IMG/VR virus record: IMGVR_UViG_3300048550_000288
Location: 1 to 23,419 of that record
Direction: 5' to 3' (one strand)
DNA length: 23,419 bases
DNA from: a virus
The translations under genes were made by a program, and so were the position numbers. Below, in pieces: positions 7,705 to 14,740 of this stretch. The notes beneath the pieces were generated by a model that made no database searches, had not been told where the DNA came from, and saw nothing but the letters and a program-made list of their open reading frames with translations. Each line of letters begins with the position of its first letter. Position 1 is the first letter of the stretch.

Positions 7705-9656
7705 TGCTGTTTAAACAAGCAGCAGTAACCCTTATACTATCGTTACTTATTCCAGGAGTAGTACTTGCAGACCATGTACCTACACAAACACCTTACGATA
7801 TTTCTATAGCTTGTGATGCTGATGGTGATACAACGAAGGGTGACATCACTGTTACATGGCAAGAGAGTGATGGCTTTGAAAGCAGCCCACCTGAACGATA
7901 CGCTATAGCATTTAGTAACGACAACTTTGTAGAAACTAATTATGCAGTAGCTAACAGTACTGGTTGGGAAGAAGCATTATCTTATAAGAGCTATGTGTTT
8001 ACTGCTAGTTATAGAGAAACAATATTCGGTACAACAGCAGATACATTCTATGCAAAAGTAAGAGCAGACAATGACACAGATGCTAGTTATTCTGAATGGA
8101 CAAGTGTTGTAAGTATTGATTGTGACTATGGTTCTACCACTACTACAACGACTACTATTCCACCTGCTGTTCCTGATGACGCAACAAATGTATCAGTAAA
8201 TTATCAAGGCAAAGATGTTTATTTTGCTTGGGAATATACAGATGGGAATACTTTAGTAAACGAATTTCATATTAACTACAGTTATGATAATTCTATTTGG
8301 GATAGGGTTATTATTACAGATACTACTGCTAGGACATACACATTAGACTATACAAATATACAGACAGGAACTTTTTACTGGGCATTTAGTGTATGTGGCG
8401 ACATAGAAAATGGAGAAAGCTGTACAGATAGTGATAGTAATAACTTTGAAACTTACCAATATGTTGCACCAACTACAACTGTTTATGTTGCACCACCTCC
8501 ACCACCACCACCACCACCTACACCTGAAGAGATTATTGTTGATGTAAAAGTTGAAGGTGTTGATAAGACTTATACACAAGCAGATGTTAATGATGGAACT
8601 ATTGAGCGTGACCAGGAGCGTGTAGATAATGAAAAAGAATATGGTTGCTTTATGACTGATGCACAAATAGAGCGTGGTGATTGTGATATACCTGAAGAAG
8701 AACCCATAGAAGAAGTTATAATTATAGAAGATGAAGAAAAATACGATACCAAAGAAGAGTTTTCTGATGATGATGATGTGGTACTTGACCTGGAACTTGA
8801 AGATGAAGTGGAAGAACTTGAACCTGTTAAAGAAGAAATTATTATTGAAGAGGAAACTAAGATTGATATTGAGAAAATTGAAAAAGAGTTTGAGTTTGAA
8901 GATGAAATCATTGAGCTACCTGAAGAAATAATAATTGAAGAGGTTATAGAAGATGAGTTGGACCAAGAGATACTACGAGATGACAAAGTACGAGAGGATG
9001 AAGTTCCGATTAAAGATGAGGAAATTCAAGAAGAGATAGTCGAAGACACGCTGTTTAAACAGCCAGTAGTAGAACTTACAGATGAAGAAGTAGCTATAGA
9101 AGTTGCTGAAGTAGAAGAAATCATTGAAGATATTGTCATAGAAGAAGTCACTACTGAAGAAGTCATAGAAGTTATACAGCAAGTTAATGACATCGGTGTG
9201 CAAAACCTAGACCAGGCAACAGAAGAAGTACAAGAGGTTGTTCAAGCTGTAGTTGAAGAAGCTATAGAAAATGTAGAAGACTTAACTGTTGAGCAAGTTT
9301 CAGTCGTAGCAGAAGTACTACAAGTAGAAGAAGATGATGTTGAGATTATCGCTGAAGCTGTAAAAGATGATGAGGTTATAGCAGAGGCTGTAGAAGAATA
9401 TGTACAGAGAGCTGTAGATAATGCAGATGTAGAGAACTATACACTTGCTGATGTTGTCACAGAGAAAACTTATGAGGCCTTCCTGGAAAACCCAATAGAA
9501 ACATTTGTAGATTTAGATTTTGAAGGAATAACAATTAATAATATAGGAGATGATATGACACAAGACCAAAAGGAAAAAGCACAGGAAGTGGTGGTTCCAG
9601 TTATTTTGACTAGAATAGCTACTATGGCAGCTTTTGTATTTAGGAGAAGTCTATGA
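7704..9656 (+). CDS. Secreted FN3 protein with acidic C-terminal half (650 aa)
   Basis: Residues 1-22 form a signal peptide (MLFKQAAVTLILSLL, cut probably after VLA). Two FN3-like domains follow (about 30-143 and 153-255), separated by a Thr run (145-151) with IPPA. A Pro run (264-272) leads into a very acidic Glu/Asp/Ile/Val-rich region (about 325-575) with regular EExxIE-type repeats, probably extended helix or coiled coil. Residues 629-647 are hydrophobic, followed by RRSL, so the C-terminus may be membrane-held. This is unusual for a phage lysis region; the Thr/Pro linkers resemble cell-surface proteins of actinobacteria. It may span the envelope or alter the cell surface. Function unknown. 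Codons 2-5 and a second Leu-Phe-Lys-Gln (residues 450-453) are copies of the palindrome. Confidence 0.7.
   Translation: MLFKQAAVTLILSLLIPGVVLADHVPTQTPYDISIACDADGDTTKGDITVTWQESDGFESSPPERYAIAFSNDNFVETNYAVANSTGWEEALSYKSYVFTASYRETIFGTTADTFYAKVRADNDTDASYSEWTSVVSIDCDYGSTTTTTTTIPPAVPDDATNVSVNYQGKDVYFAWEYTDGNTLVNEFHINYSYDNSIWDRVIITDTTARTYTLDYTNIQTGTFYWAFSVCGDIENGESCTDSDSNNFETYQYVAPTTTVYVAPPPPPPPPPTPEEIIVDVKVEGVDKTYTQADVNDGTIERDQERVDNEKEYGCFMTDAQIERGDCDIPEEEPIEEVIIIEDEEKYDTKEEFSDDDDVVLDLELEDEVEELEPVKEEIIIEEETKIDIEKIEKEFEFEDEIIELPEEIIIEEVIEDELDQEILRDDKVREDEVPIKDEEIQEEIVEDTLFKQPVVELTDEEVAIEVAEVEEIIEDIVIEEVTTEEVIEVIQQVNDIGVQNLDQATEEVQEVVQAVVEEAIENVEDLTVEQVSVVAEVLQVEEDDVEIIAEAVKDDEVIAEAVEEYVQRAVDNADVENYTLADVVTEKTYEAFLENPIETFVDLDFEGITINNIGDDMTQDQKEKAQEVVVPVILTRIATMAAFVFRRSL
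7708..7717. repeat. Dispersed palindrome copy 2 (CTGTTTAAACAA)
   Basis: Inside codons 2-5 (Leu-Phe-Lys-Gln) of the 650-residue secreted protein, at the junction with the XhlA-like gene. TGC and GCA flank it as short arms. Confidence 0.85.
9052..9061. repeat. Dispersed palindrome copy 3 (CTGTTTAAACAG)
   Basis: In frame within the secreted protein (Leu-Phe-Lys-Gln, residues 450-453); extended to a perfect 14-bp palindrome GCTGTTTAAACAGC. Confidence 0.85.
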
Positions 9657-9838
9657 TAAAGAAGTTATGGACCTGGTTCGTAGCAGCAATAAAAGAAACA
9701 TTAAACCTTAGTTGGACTTTGGTTGGTTTAGTTATTGCTACGCTTACACTAACTGGTTCTGCTCAGCAAATCACAGGACTTGCTACTATAATTACACTAG
9801 CAGTATGGCTGCTAACAATAAGTTTCAGAAAGGAATAA
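9653..9838 (+). CDS. Two-TM holin-like membrane protein (61 aa)
   Basis: ATGA overlap with the preceding gene. A short basic/aromatic N-terminus (MIKKLWTWF) is followed by two hydrophobic segments (about 18-35 and 40-57) joined by a short polar turn (GSAQQ), ending in RKE. Size, topology and context match class II holins, which perforate the inner membrane at lysis. A second holin-like gene lies at 10547, so this could instead be an antiholin. Confidence 0.55.
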   Translation: MIKKLWTWFVAAIKETLNLSWTLVGLVIATLTLTGSAQQITGLATIITLAVWLLTISFRKE

Positions 9839-9840
9839 TT

Positions 9841-9882
9841 ATGGATGGTTGTTGCGGTGGTGGCTGTTGTGGCGGAAAGTAA
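9841..9882 (+). CDS. Cys/Gly-rich 13-residue micropeptide (tentative)
   Basis: ATG at 9841 is 7 nt after AAAGG and encodes MDGCCGGGCCGGK, with two Cys pairs spaced by glycines, a metal-binding-looking pattern. It overlaps in another frame the start of a 41-residue ORF (9845-9970). The better Shine-Dalgarno spacing favours this ATG, but GC-rich repeats can produce such peptides by chance from the Val/Ala codons of the other frame. Only one of the two may be real. Confidence 0.3.
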   Translation: MDGCCGGGCCGGK

Positions 9883-9970
9883 ATGTCGCACATTCACTGA
9901 TAAGAATGGAACGCATATAACAATATGCAACTGTAAGTATGGAGGTATAGGTGAAATTACAAGTTGTTAG
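9845..9970 (+). CDS. Small Cys-containing secreted-type peptide (41 aa)
   Basis: ATG 9845 lies in a different frame from 9841. Residues 1-10 are purely Val/Ala (MVVAVVAVVA), like a minimal hydrophobic leader, and the remainder (SKCRTFTDKNGTHITICNC) has the look of a folded beta-hairpin with four Cys in total. The stop lies inside the next gene, which starts with GTG at 9951 (20-nt overlap). Located between a holin-like gene and an endolysin-like gene, it could be a spanin-like or lysis accessory peptide, though there is no clear lipobox. Confidence 0.4.
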   Translation: MVVAVVAVVAESKCRTFTDKNGTHITICNCKYGGIGEITSC

Positions 9971-10547
9971 ACATCAGTTCGGTACTGATGCAACTAATGG
10001 AATGTTATTTATAGATGGTATTTTTGAGTGTTATACACTTGAAGACCAGTATCAAGCGGTAAAAGTTATGCATGAGACTTGCATACCGGAAGGTACATAC
10101 GACATTCAATTTAGAAAAACAGGTGGTTTTCATGCAAAATATTCAGAGAGATATAAGAATGCACATCATGGTATGCTGCACATACAAGATGTTCCTAATT
10201 TTACTTATATCCTTATACACTCCGGAAACACCGATGAACATACCTCGGGTTGTCTTATTGTCGGGGAAACTCAACAAGACTTAGACTTAGGTAAAGATGG
10301 GTTTATTGGACATAGTAAAACAGCGTACTCGAAAATGTATAGGAAAGTTGCAAATCATTTATTACAAGGTAAAAAAGTTACTATAGAATACACAACAATA
10401 GACAAGCTGTTTAAACAGACACCTATTGTAGATAACAAAGCAAAAGACCATGTAGTCTTAGCGGAAACAGTTTATGACAAGCTACAAGAAATAAATGGTA
10501 ATGTAATCAAAACCAATGCAATGCTTAAAGGTAGGATAATAAACTAA
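9951..10547 (+). CDS. DUF5675 endolysin-like protein (198 aa)
   Basis: GTG start at 9951 after GGAGGTATAG. Residues 1-108 match the DUF5675 family: an LEDQ segment near 30-33, PEGTY (46-50), HHGMLHI (72-78), and a conserved end with H90, SG, and SGC (99-101). His plus Cys in an HxxG...SGC arrangement resembles the L,D-transpeptidase (YkuD-like) active site, so the family is suspected to act on peptidoglycan cross-links. The ~85-residue C-terminal extension is helical, carries an in-frame palindrome (Leu-Phe-Lys-Gln at codons 153-156) and ends in a basic tail. Followed by the r1t-like holin with a one-base TAATG overlap. Confidence 0.65.
   Translation: MKLQVVRHQFGTDATNGMLFIDGIFECYTLEDQYQAVKVMHETCIPEGTYDIQFRKTGGFHAKYSERYKNAHHGMLHIQDVPNFTYILIHSGNTDEHTSGCLIVGETQQDLDLGKDGFIGHSKTAYSKMYRKVANHLLQGKKVTIEYTTIDKLFKQTPIVDNKAKDHVVLAETVYDKLQEINGNVIKTNAMLKGRIIN
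10408..10417. repeat. Dispersed palindrome copy 4 (CTGTTTAAACAG)
   Basis: In frame within the C-terminal extension of the DUF5675 protein (Leu-Phe-Lys-Gln). Confidence 0.85.
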
Positions 10548-10852
10548 TGTTTGAGAGATTTAAAAGAAAAAGAAACTCTGATGGGACATTCAAGAAGGAT
10601 GTGGCGTGGACCCCTTGGAACGAAGCATGGGAGTACAAAATGTCTGAGGACTTAAAAGACATGTTGGAGCGTACTGCTTGGACCTTCATTGAGGCCTTCA
10701 TTGGTGCATTAACTATTGCACCTTTAGTTGGAATTGAAGCTGAGACAGTACAATTAGCTGCTTTATCAGGTGGTGCTGCTGCACTAGCTGTTATTAAAGC
10801 GTATGCCAAGAAAAAAATTGGCAGCTCTAACACACAACAATCATCTAAGTAA
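10547..10852 (+). CDS. r1t-like holin (101 aa)
   Basis: A basic N-terminus (RFKRKRN) and a tryptophan-rich linker precede two hydrophobic segments: about 48-63 (TAWTFIEAFIGALTIA) and 70-87 (ALSGGAAALAVIKAYA), ending KKKIGSS. The pattern RTAWTF...LxxxG-AALSGGAAALAVI is typical of the r1t-type phage holin family of Gram-positive and actinobacterial phages. It would form the lesion that lets the upstream endolysin-like protein reach the wall. Starts inside the preceding stop (TAATG). Confidence 0.65.
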   Translation: MFERFKRKRNSDGTFKKDVAWTPWNEAWEYKMSEDLKDMLERTAWTFIEAFIGALTIAPLVGIEAETVQLAALSGGAAALAVIKAYAKKKIGSSNTQQSSK

Positions 10853-10893
10853 ATACTTAGGTATTTCAATAACTGTTATATACTAGGTATATA
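10845..10893 (+). promoter_or_regulatory. Promoter region with two inverted repeats before the metallophosphoesterase gene
   Basis: An inverted repeat CTAAGTA-AA-TACTTAG (10845-10860) covers the stop of the holin gene. It is followed by an extended -10 TG-T-TATATA (10874-10882) embedded in TATATAC-TAG-GTATATA (10877-10893). The dyad over the -10 would suit a repressor. No T-tract follows the first repeat, so a terminator role is less likely. Confidence 0.4.
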
Positions 10894-10909
10894 AATAGAA
10901 AGGTGGAAT

Positions 10910-12112
10910 ATGCCTAGTAAAAACAGTAAGAAAAAGAAAAAACCTGCAATCCCTGCAGAGAATGGTAATAACTTTTATAAAGCAGGGTGGCAGCCCTCTA
11001 TAGATATAGACCCTAATACAGGTAAAGGGGAAGTTGTACATGTCGGGACTAACCCGGATTTTGAAAACGACTTCGACAACATCATAAAAAAATGGGGATT
11101 TGACCCTAACATCTACGAGATAGATGGCATCTTAAAAGTATCTTCCTGGAATGCACAGTTAAAAGGTGGTATTGTTGAAACCTTCCACGCATTTAAAGGA
11201 ACTATACGCAGAAAATCAGCAACTCACGACAAACATTACGATGCATTGTTTAAACAAGCAGTAAAGAAGCCGCCTTTAACTAAGCGTAATCTATTTGGTG
11301 GTGATACAGCTATGTTATTTATGATGTCAGATTGGCAACTAGGCAAGAATGACTATGGAGTTGAGGCTACAGTAGCTAGGTATGATGTAGCATTACAGGA
11401 TGCAGTTAAGCTTCTAAAGAACTACAGGAAAATGGGAATGCAGATAGATGAGATTTATTTAGTAGGAATGGGTGACCTTACAGAAGGATGTAGTAAATTC
11501 TTTTACGACAGTCAGCCACACAATGTTTCTCTCAACCTATTGGAGCAATACTCATTAGCTAGAGCTATGATATTTAAAACAGTAGAGACATTCTTACCTC
11601 ATGTAGATAAGATTATATTGACAGGAGTGCCAGGAAACCATGGTGAAATGACTAGAAGTGGTAAAGGCCAGGTTCTATCTAACAGATTAGACAACTCAGA
11701 TACTATGCATTTAGAAATAATGGATGAGATATTTGCTGCTAATAAAAAAAGATACAAGAAGGTAGAGGTAATAGTACCCGAAGGATATCATTTAAATTTA
11801 GAAATAAAAGGTAAGAAGACTGCATTCACTCATGGTCACATGACTAATGGTGGAGGTAATGCAGAGGCTAAGATAGAGGCCTGGTGGAAGGGTCAGATGT
11901 TTGGGTTCTTACCAACAGGTGAGGCCGAGGTACTTATAACTGCTCACTATCATCATTTTCGTGCTAAAAATCAAGGAGATAGGCACTGGTTTCAATGCCC
12001 ATCTCTTGATAAATCCATAGACTTTACTCAAAGAAGTGGTTTATGGTCACACCCTGGAGTGTTAACCCTCTTAATAAATGATAGAGGGCCTAGCTTTCCG
12101 GTCATTGTTTAA
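10910..12112 (+). CDS. Metallophosphoesterase (MRE11/SbcD-like fold, 400 aa)
   Basis: ATG follows AGAAAGGTGG. A lysine-rich N-terminus (1-15) and a ~115-residue leader domain precede a calcineurin-like phosphoesterase core: SDWQ (140-143, in place of the usual DxH), GDLTEG (188-193), PGNHGE (241-246), THGH (307-310) and AHYHH (345-349). These are the metal ligands and catalytic His of the superfamily. Related proteins are common in actinophages, annotated as phosphoesterases or MRE11-like nucleases, and probably act on DNA or nucleotides. The replacement of DxH by DxQ is notable. Codons 112-115 (ALFKQ) carry a palindrome, and another palindrome supplies the stop codon TAA at 12110-12112. Convergent with the leftward operon. 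Confidence 0.75.
   Translation: MPSKNSKKKKKPAIPAENGNNFYKAGWQPSIDIDPNTGKGEVVHVGTNPDFENDFDNIIKKWGFDPNIYEIDGILKVSSWNAQLKGGIVETFHAFKGTIRRKSATHDKHYDALFKQAVKKPPLTKRNLFGGDTAMLFMMSDWQLGKNDYGVEATVARYDVALQDAVKLLKNYRKMGMQIDEIYLVGMGDLTEGCSKFFYDSQPHNVSLNLLEQYSLARAMIFKTVETFLPHVDKIILTGVPGNHGEMTRSGKGQVLSNRLDNSDTMHLEIMDEIFAANKKRYKKVEVIVPEGYHLNLEIKGKKTAFTHGHMTNGGGNAEAKIEAWWKGQMFGFLPTGEAEVLITAHYHHFRAKNQGDRHWFQCPSLDKSIDFTQRSGLWSHPGVLTLLINDRGPSFPVIV
11247..11256. repeat. Dispersed palindrome copy 5 (TTGTTTAAACAA)
   Basis: In frame within the metallophosphoesterase (Ala-Leu-Phe-Lys-Gln), before the catalytic core. Confidence 0.85.
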
Positions 12113-12129
12113 ACAACCGGATATAAGCT
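12090..12129. promoter_or_regulatory. Inverted repeat at the convergent gene junction
   Basis: Arms AGCTT-TCCGGT and ACCGGA-(TAT)-AAGCT flank a palindrome copy (12106-12115) between the ends of the rightward phosphoesterase gene and the leftward operon. The hairpin includes the phosphoesterase stop codon. It lacks a T-run, so it is not a classic terminator, but it could stop or process both transcripts. Confidence 0.45.
12106..12115. repeat. Dispersed palindrome copy 6 (TTGTTTAAACAA)
   Basis: Supplies the stop codon TAA of the metallophosphoesterase and lies at the convergent junction with the leftward operon, flanked by arms TCCGGT and ACCGGA. Confidence 0.85.
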
Positions 12130-12562
12130 AACGATTAAAGGGTATTGCAGCAATACGCTCAATAGGTACAGCCACTCCCTTACTTCTTTTACCATCTCCT
12201 CCTCTAACAAGACCACTCTCGTGGTATATTTCTCTTGCTAGTTTTTTAAGGTCTTCAACTAATACAAAGTAAGTTGCTATGCACTGCTCGTTATCATCGA
12301 CAAGCATCAAGGCCCAGTAAGTAGCAGTTGTAGCTGCTATCCCACTATCCTCCCAGTTCTCATCGATATCTTCTTTTCCGAATGGAAGATAACTAAATTC
12401 AACAAAATGATTTTCTGTATTCTCCCATATATGTCTTTCGGATTTTATTTCAACTTGATAACCTATCATAAAAGTGTCAAACAACTTCTCCATTGCTACA
12501 CCTTTGCTATAGTCTCTATCAAATTTTTTATTTCGTTCTTCTTTTTTATTTTGTTCTGTCAT
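12128..12562 (-). CDS. Hypothetical protein at the end of the leftward operon (144 aa)
   Basis: I place the start at ATG 12562 (MTEQNKKEERNKK), which has GGAGGA 5 nt upstream; a longer frame to 12652 would run deep into the upstream lysozyme gene. Acidic/basic mixed N-terminus, a beta-rich middle (YQVEIKSERHIWE...FVEFSYLPFG) and a helical C-terminus (LKKLAREIYHESG). No recognised domain. Its first 17 nt overlap the lysozyme stop region, so translation is likely coupled. Confidence 0.6.
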   Translation of the reverse strand: MTEQNKKEERNKKFDRDYSKGVAMEKLFDTFMIGYQVEIKSERHIWENTENHFVEFSYLPFGKEDIDENWEDSGIAATTATYWALMLVDDNEQCIATYFVLVEDLKKLAREIYHESGLVRGGDGKRSKGVAVPIERIAAIPFNR

Positions 12563-12974
12563 TTGTCCTCCAACATTTACTTGAACTGTTCCAATGGTGG
12601 TTACCATCGTTGTAGTACAGCCAGGCCGCATACCTAACATTTGTCCTGGCATCGTATCTACTATTCTTTATATTTAATTTTTGTGAAAGCCAGGCCCAGG
12701 TATCATCATTGAATTGAAACAATCCGATGTCCCTGGTGCCATTACGATTTTGGCCAACAGCTTTTGGCCTACCGCTGCTCTCACAATATATAATCAAAAG
12801 GGCCTCCGGAATATCCTCTTGTTTGAAGTATTCAGTGACTAGAGGTTCCCATTCGATTACATGTTCTATCTTCTTCTCTTGTTGTACGCAAACATAGAAG
12901 TTATAGATTTCTACTGGTGTCTCTTGGATAGGGATGAGACACAAGGGGAGAATGCTAGCTAAGAGGCTGAGCAT
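12546..12974 (-). CDS. Secreted SLT/lysozyme-like muramidase (142 aa)
   Basis: N-terminal hydrophobic segment (MLSLLASILPLCLIPI) looks like a signal or signal-arrest sequence. The C-terminal ~85 residues match the lysozyme-like/SLT fold: catalytic Glu65 in YCESSGRPKAV, DIGLFQFN (82-89), W93, NVRYAAWLYY and a final SSKCW. This is the resuscitation-factor/transglycosylase-type domain that cleaves the glycan strand. Two Cys (64, 134) could form a disulfide outside the cell. It is encoded in the leftward operon with recombination genes, not in the lysis cassette on the other strand, so it may have a separate timing or role. Overlaps neighbours on both sides. Confidence 0.7.
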   Translation of the reverse strand: MLSLLASILPLCLIPIQETPVEIYNFYVCVQQEKKIEHVIEWEPLVTEYFKQEDIPEALLIIYCESSGRPKAVGQNRNGTRDIGLFQFNDDTWAWLSQKLNIKNSRYDARTNVRYAAWLYYNDGNHHWNSSSKCWRTNDRTK

Positions 12975-13260
12975 TATGTCTTCTCTTCTGTTCAGCTCTT
13001 CTAATAGTTAGGTCAACTAAAAAAGCTCCGCATTCTCTTGTTGATTTTTCCATGGAGTTTGGGTCCATTAACTTTACCTGGGCTCCACAAAAATAGTTAC
13101 CATCGTTGTCGTAGTAGATAGCCCTGTTACCAGGGCATCTTCCACCCATCTTACAGGTGCTATCTAACTCGGCCTTAATATCGAAATTGTGATTAGGATA
13201 TTTCTTTTTTAGTTTGGCCTTAAGTTTATCTACAGACAAGCTCGGGTTTTCTAAAGCCAA
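12955..13260 (-). CDS. Hypothetical Cys-containing protein (101 aa)
   Basis: TTG start at 13260 overlaps the annealing-protein gene by 10 nt; its Shine-Dalgarno is weak (AAGGAAG some distance upstream), so coupling is likely. The N-terminus is a basic helix (VDKLKAKLKKKYPN). The middle carries four Cys: C36, C42, C58 and C77 (STCKMGGRCPGN, YFCGAQ, RECGAF), a possible metal site or disulfides. The C-terminus is basic (RRAEQKRRH). No family recognised. Confidence 0.55.
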   Translation of the reverse strand: MALENPSLSVDKLKAKLKKKYPNHNFDIKAELDSTCKMGGRCPGNRAIYYDNDGNYFCGAQVKLMDPNSMEKSTRECGAFLVDLTIRRAEQKRRHNAQPLS

Positions 13261-14207
13261 TGGGAAGGAACTTCCTTGTCACCCTTGGCTCCTATATAGC
13301 CGCCCCATCCGCAACCATTAGCAGCAGGCCTATACTTAGGGTCCTGTTTCTCGCATAGAAAATCCGGTAGATTTTTAATGCCACTTCCCTCGGGTGCCTC
13401 AGCTTTTTTACTTCTCATATCGGTTATGTCATCACCCTTGTTACACTTCGGGCATAACTTAAGCTCATTTGACTTATCGATTACTCCTTGTTCAAACACC
13501 TCGCCTATGCTTTCAAGTAGGTCATCACCTTCGGATTGTTGGAACTCAAAAAACAAATCCATAAATGCATCGAAGTCTTGTTCTGTCCACTTAGATACAT
13601 CTGTTTCTCTGTTGTTCTTCTTCCAATTGGCCCATGCTTTTTCTTTGACTAGTTTTCTAATCTGCTCGTTCTTCTCGTGATGAGATAGTGCAGCTCTCAA
13701 CCTATTCAACATATCGCTTGGGTCTTCATCCAGGAACTTTGTTGGTGGTGGTGGGTTATCTTCAGTAGCTGATTTCTGCGGAAACTTTTCAACAGGTTTT
13801 GTGTCTGTTGGGTTTGCGTAGTATTCTTCTTCTGTAGTGTCACCGGTCCACAACTCAAGGCCAATACCCAGTCTCATGCAACATCTTTTGATACCATCTG
13901 ATACAGCGAGTTTAAGTAACTCACTCTCAGTAATATTTCTGTTGACTGCATTCATATCAGTGTCACCAACCTCTTGTATTGTTTGGTCTGTTGACTTGAT
14001 ATAAAGAGTACACTTGGCCCCTGTTATAGCTCCTGTCTTGTCTCTTACTTCTTCATAAGTGAAGTCGTATCCTCCAGGTATCACATCTACTAGTCTCTTT
14101 GTGTAAATGTGATGTGGTACATACTTGCCGAACTTACCTTTAGGTGCATCTTTAACCACATCCTTTGGAAAGTTTTTAGTTAACGCCTTAAGCGTTTTCT
14201 CATCCAT
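13251..14207 (-). CDS. Rad52/Sak-like single-strand annealing protein with zinc ribbon (318 aa)
   Basis: Start chosen at ATG 14207 (MDEKTLKAL), with AAGGAGA 6 nt upstream; the frame extends to 14237 without an RBS. Residues 25-125 resemble the Rad52-type annealing domain: YVPHHIYTKRLVDVIPGGY, YEEVRDKTG with a beta-hairpin, then ESELLKLAVSDGIKRCCMRLGIGLELW, matching the A-S-DAIKRAA-FGIG-LY motif of Rad52/Sak proteins. A Pro-rich linker (152-156) and an acidic middle follow, then a C-terminal Zn ribbon (CPKC 252-255, C285, C299). It would pair ssDNA during phage replication or recombination. A helper exonuclease is not visible here. Confidence 0.7.
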   Translation of the reverse strand: MDEKTLKALTKNFPKDVVKDAPKGKFGKYVPHHIYTKRLVDVIPGGYDFTYEEVRDKTGAITGAKCTLYIKSTDQTIQEVGDTDMNAVNRNITESELLKLAVSDGIKRCCMRLGIGLELWTGDTTEEEYYANPTDTKPVEKFPQKSATEDNPPPPTKFLDEDPSDMLNRLRAALSHHEKNEQIRKLVKEKAWANWKKNNRETDVSKWTEQDFDAFMDLFFEFQQSEGDDLLESIGEVFEQGVIDKSNELKLCPKCNKGDDITDMRSKKAEAPEGSGIKNLPDFLCEKQDPKYRPAANGCGWGGYIGAKGDKEVPSHWL

Positions 14208-14352
14208 TGTCTTCTCCTTCATTGTTAAATGTGACATTCGCTACTTTGAATGGCACTGCTTTTAATTTTTCTTGCAACAAGTCTAAACCTTGGGTAAGAC
14301 TGTTTGCTTTTATTGTGTGTTCTATTGTTACAACAAACTTATATTCCTTCAT
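14200..14352 (-). CDS. Hypothetical protein upstream of annealing gene (50 aa)
   Basis: ATG at 14352 overlaps the HTH gene stop (ATGA) and the TGA stop overlaps the start of the annealing-protein gene by 8 nt, so it fills an otherwise empty gap exactly. Sequence MKEYKFVVTIEHTIKANSL followed by a helix LTQGLDLLQEKLKAV and a beta strand (FKVANVTF) looks like a small folded alpha/beta protein. No family recognised. It is too well packed to be chance. Confidence 0.6.
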   Translation of the reverse strand: MKEYKFVVTIEHTIKANSLTQGLDLLQEKLKAVPFKVANVTFNNEGEDNG

Positions 14353-14555
14353 ACTGTTTCCAGGATTTTGTATACCCTGGCCATACTAATTTTAAGAATG
14401 GCTGCAATATCTTTGACTGGTACCCCATTGTTTAAACAATGCTTAATGTAATCAGTCCTGATGTCACGCTTTTCTTCTAACATAATTTGCAGTCTGTTTA
14501 TCTCTGCTTGTATGCCTCTTAATTGATTAGTTGCTATTATCGAACCATCTGTCAT
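14349..14555 (-). CDS. Small helix-turn-helix protein (68 aa)
   Basis: ATG preceded by GGAGGTGATT, the strongest Shine-Dalgarno in the operon. Residues 10-35 form a charged helix or coiled coil (LRGIQAEINRLQIMLEEKRDI). Residues 46-66 (VPVKDIAAILKISMARVYKILE) form a resolvase/sigma-type HTH. It is therefore a DNA-binding protein, possibly dimeric through the first helix, and a candidate transcription regulator. The gene contains a palindrome copy at 14429-14438 extended to 16 perfect bases, read here as Cys-Leu-Asn-Asn. Whether it binds the dispersed palindromes is untested. Confidence 0.65.
   Translation of the reverse strand: MTDGSIIATNQLRGIQAEINRLQIMLEEKRDIRTDYIKHCLNNGVPVKDIAAILKISMARVYKILETV
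14429..14438. repeat. Dispersed palindrome copy 7 (TTGTTTAAACAA)
   Basis: Inside the small HTH gene; extended to a 16-bp perfect palindrome CATTGTTTAAACAATG. Read in the Cys-Leu-Asn-Asn frame, unlike the Leu-Phe-Lys-Gln copies. Confidence 0.85.
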
Positions 14556-14740
14556 AAGTTAATCACCTCCGCATCTTCTACTTTTGTAAAGTAAACTTCG
14601 CATCCATCAATGTTATTGATATAACCTATAAAGAAATTCTCTCTTTCTTTTGCGGTCTGTCTCGAAGTTTTATCTACTATAACTTTTAAGGTTAGTACTT
14701 CAACCTTGTCATTCTTCTTCACCTTTTGTATCGGTGTCAT
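14552..14740 (-). CDS. Hypothetical small protein (62 aa)
   Basis: ATG at 14740 follows AGGAGAGG. Basic N-terminus (MTPIQKVKKNDKVEV), then beta strands and a FFIGYINNIDGCEVYFTKV segment, consistent with a small beta-barrel or beta-hairpin protein. Ends with an ATGA overlap into the HTH gene. Its start overlaps the upstream gene by 32 nt. No family recognised. Confidence 0.55.
   Translation of the reverse strand: MTPIQKVKKNDKVEVLTLKVIVDKTSRQTAKERENFFIGYINNIDGCEVYFTKVEDAEVINL

Noticed and set aside
8570-8986. 138-residue Ser-rich antisense ORF
   Set aside because: It is the mirror of the Glu/Asp/Ile codons of the acidic secreted protein on the other strand; composition artefact.
14429-14438. 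Palindrome copies as Rho-independent terminators
   Set aside because: The core has only one G-C pair per arm and no T-run follows; several copies are inside genes, so simple termination cannot explain the family.
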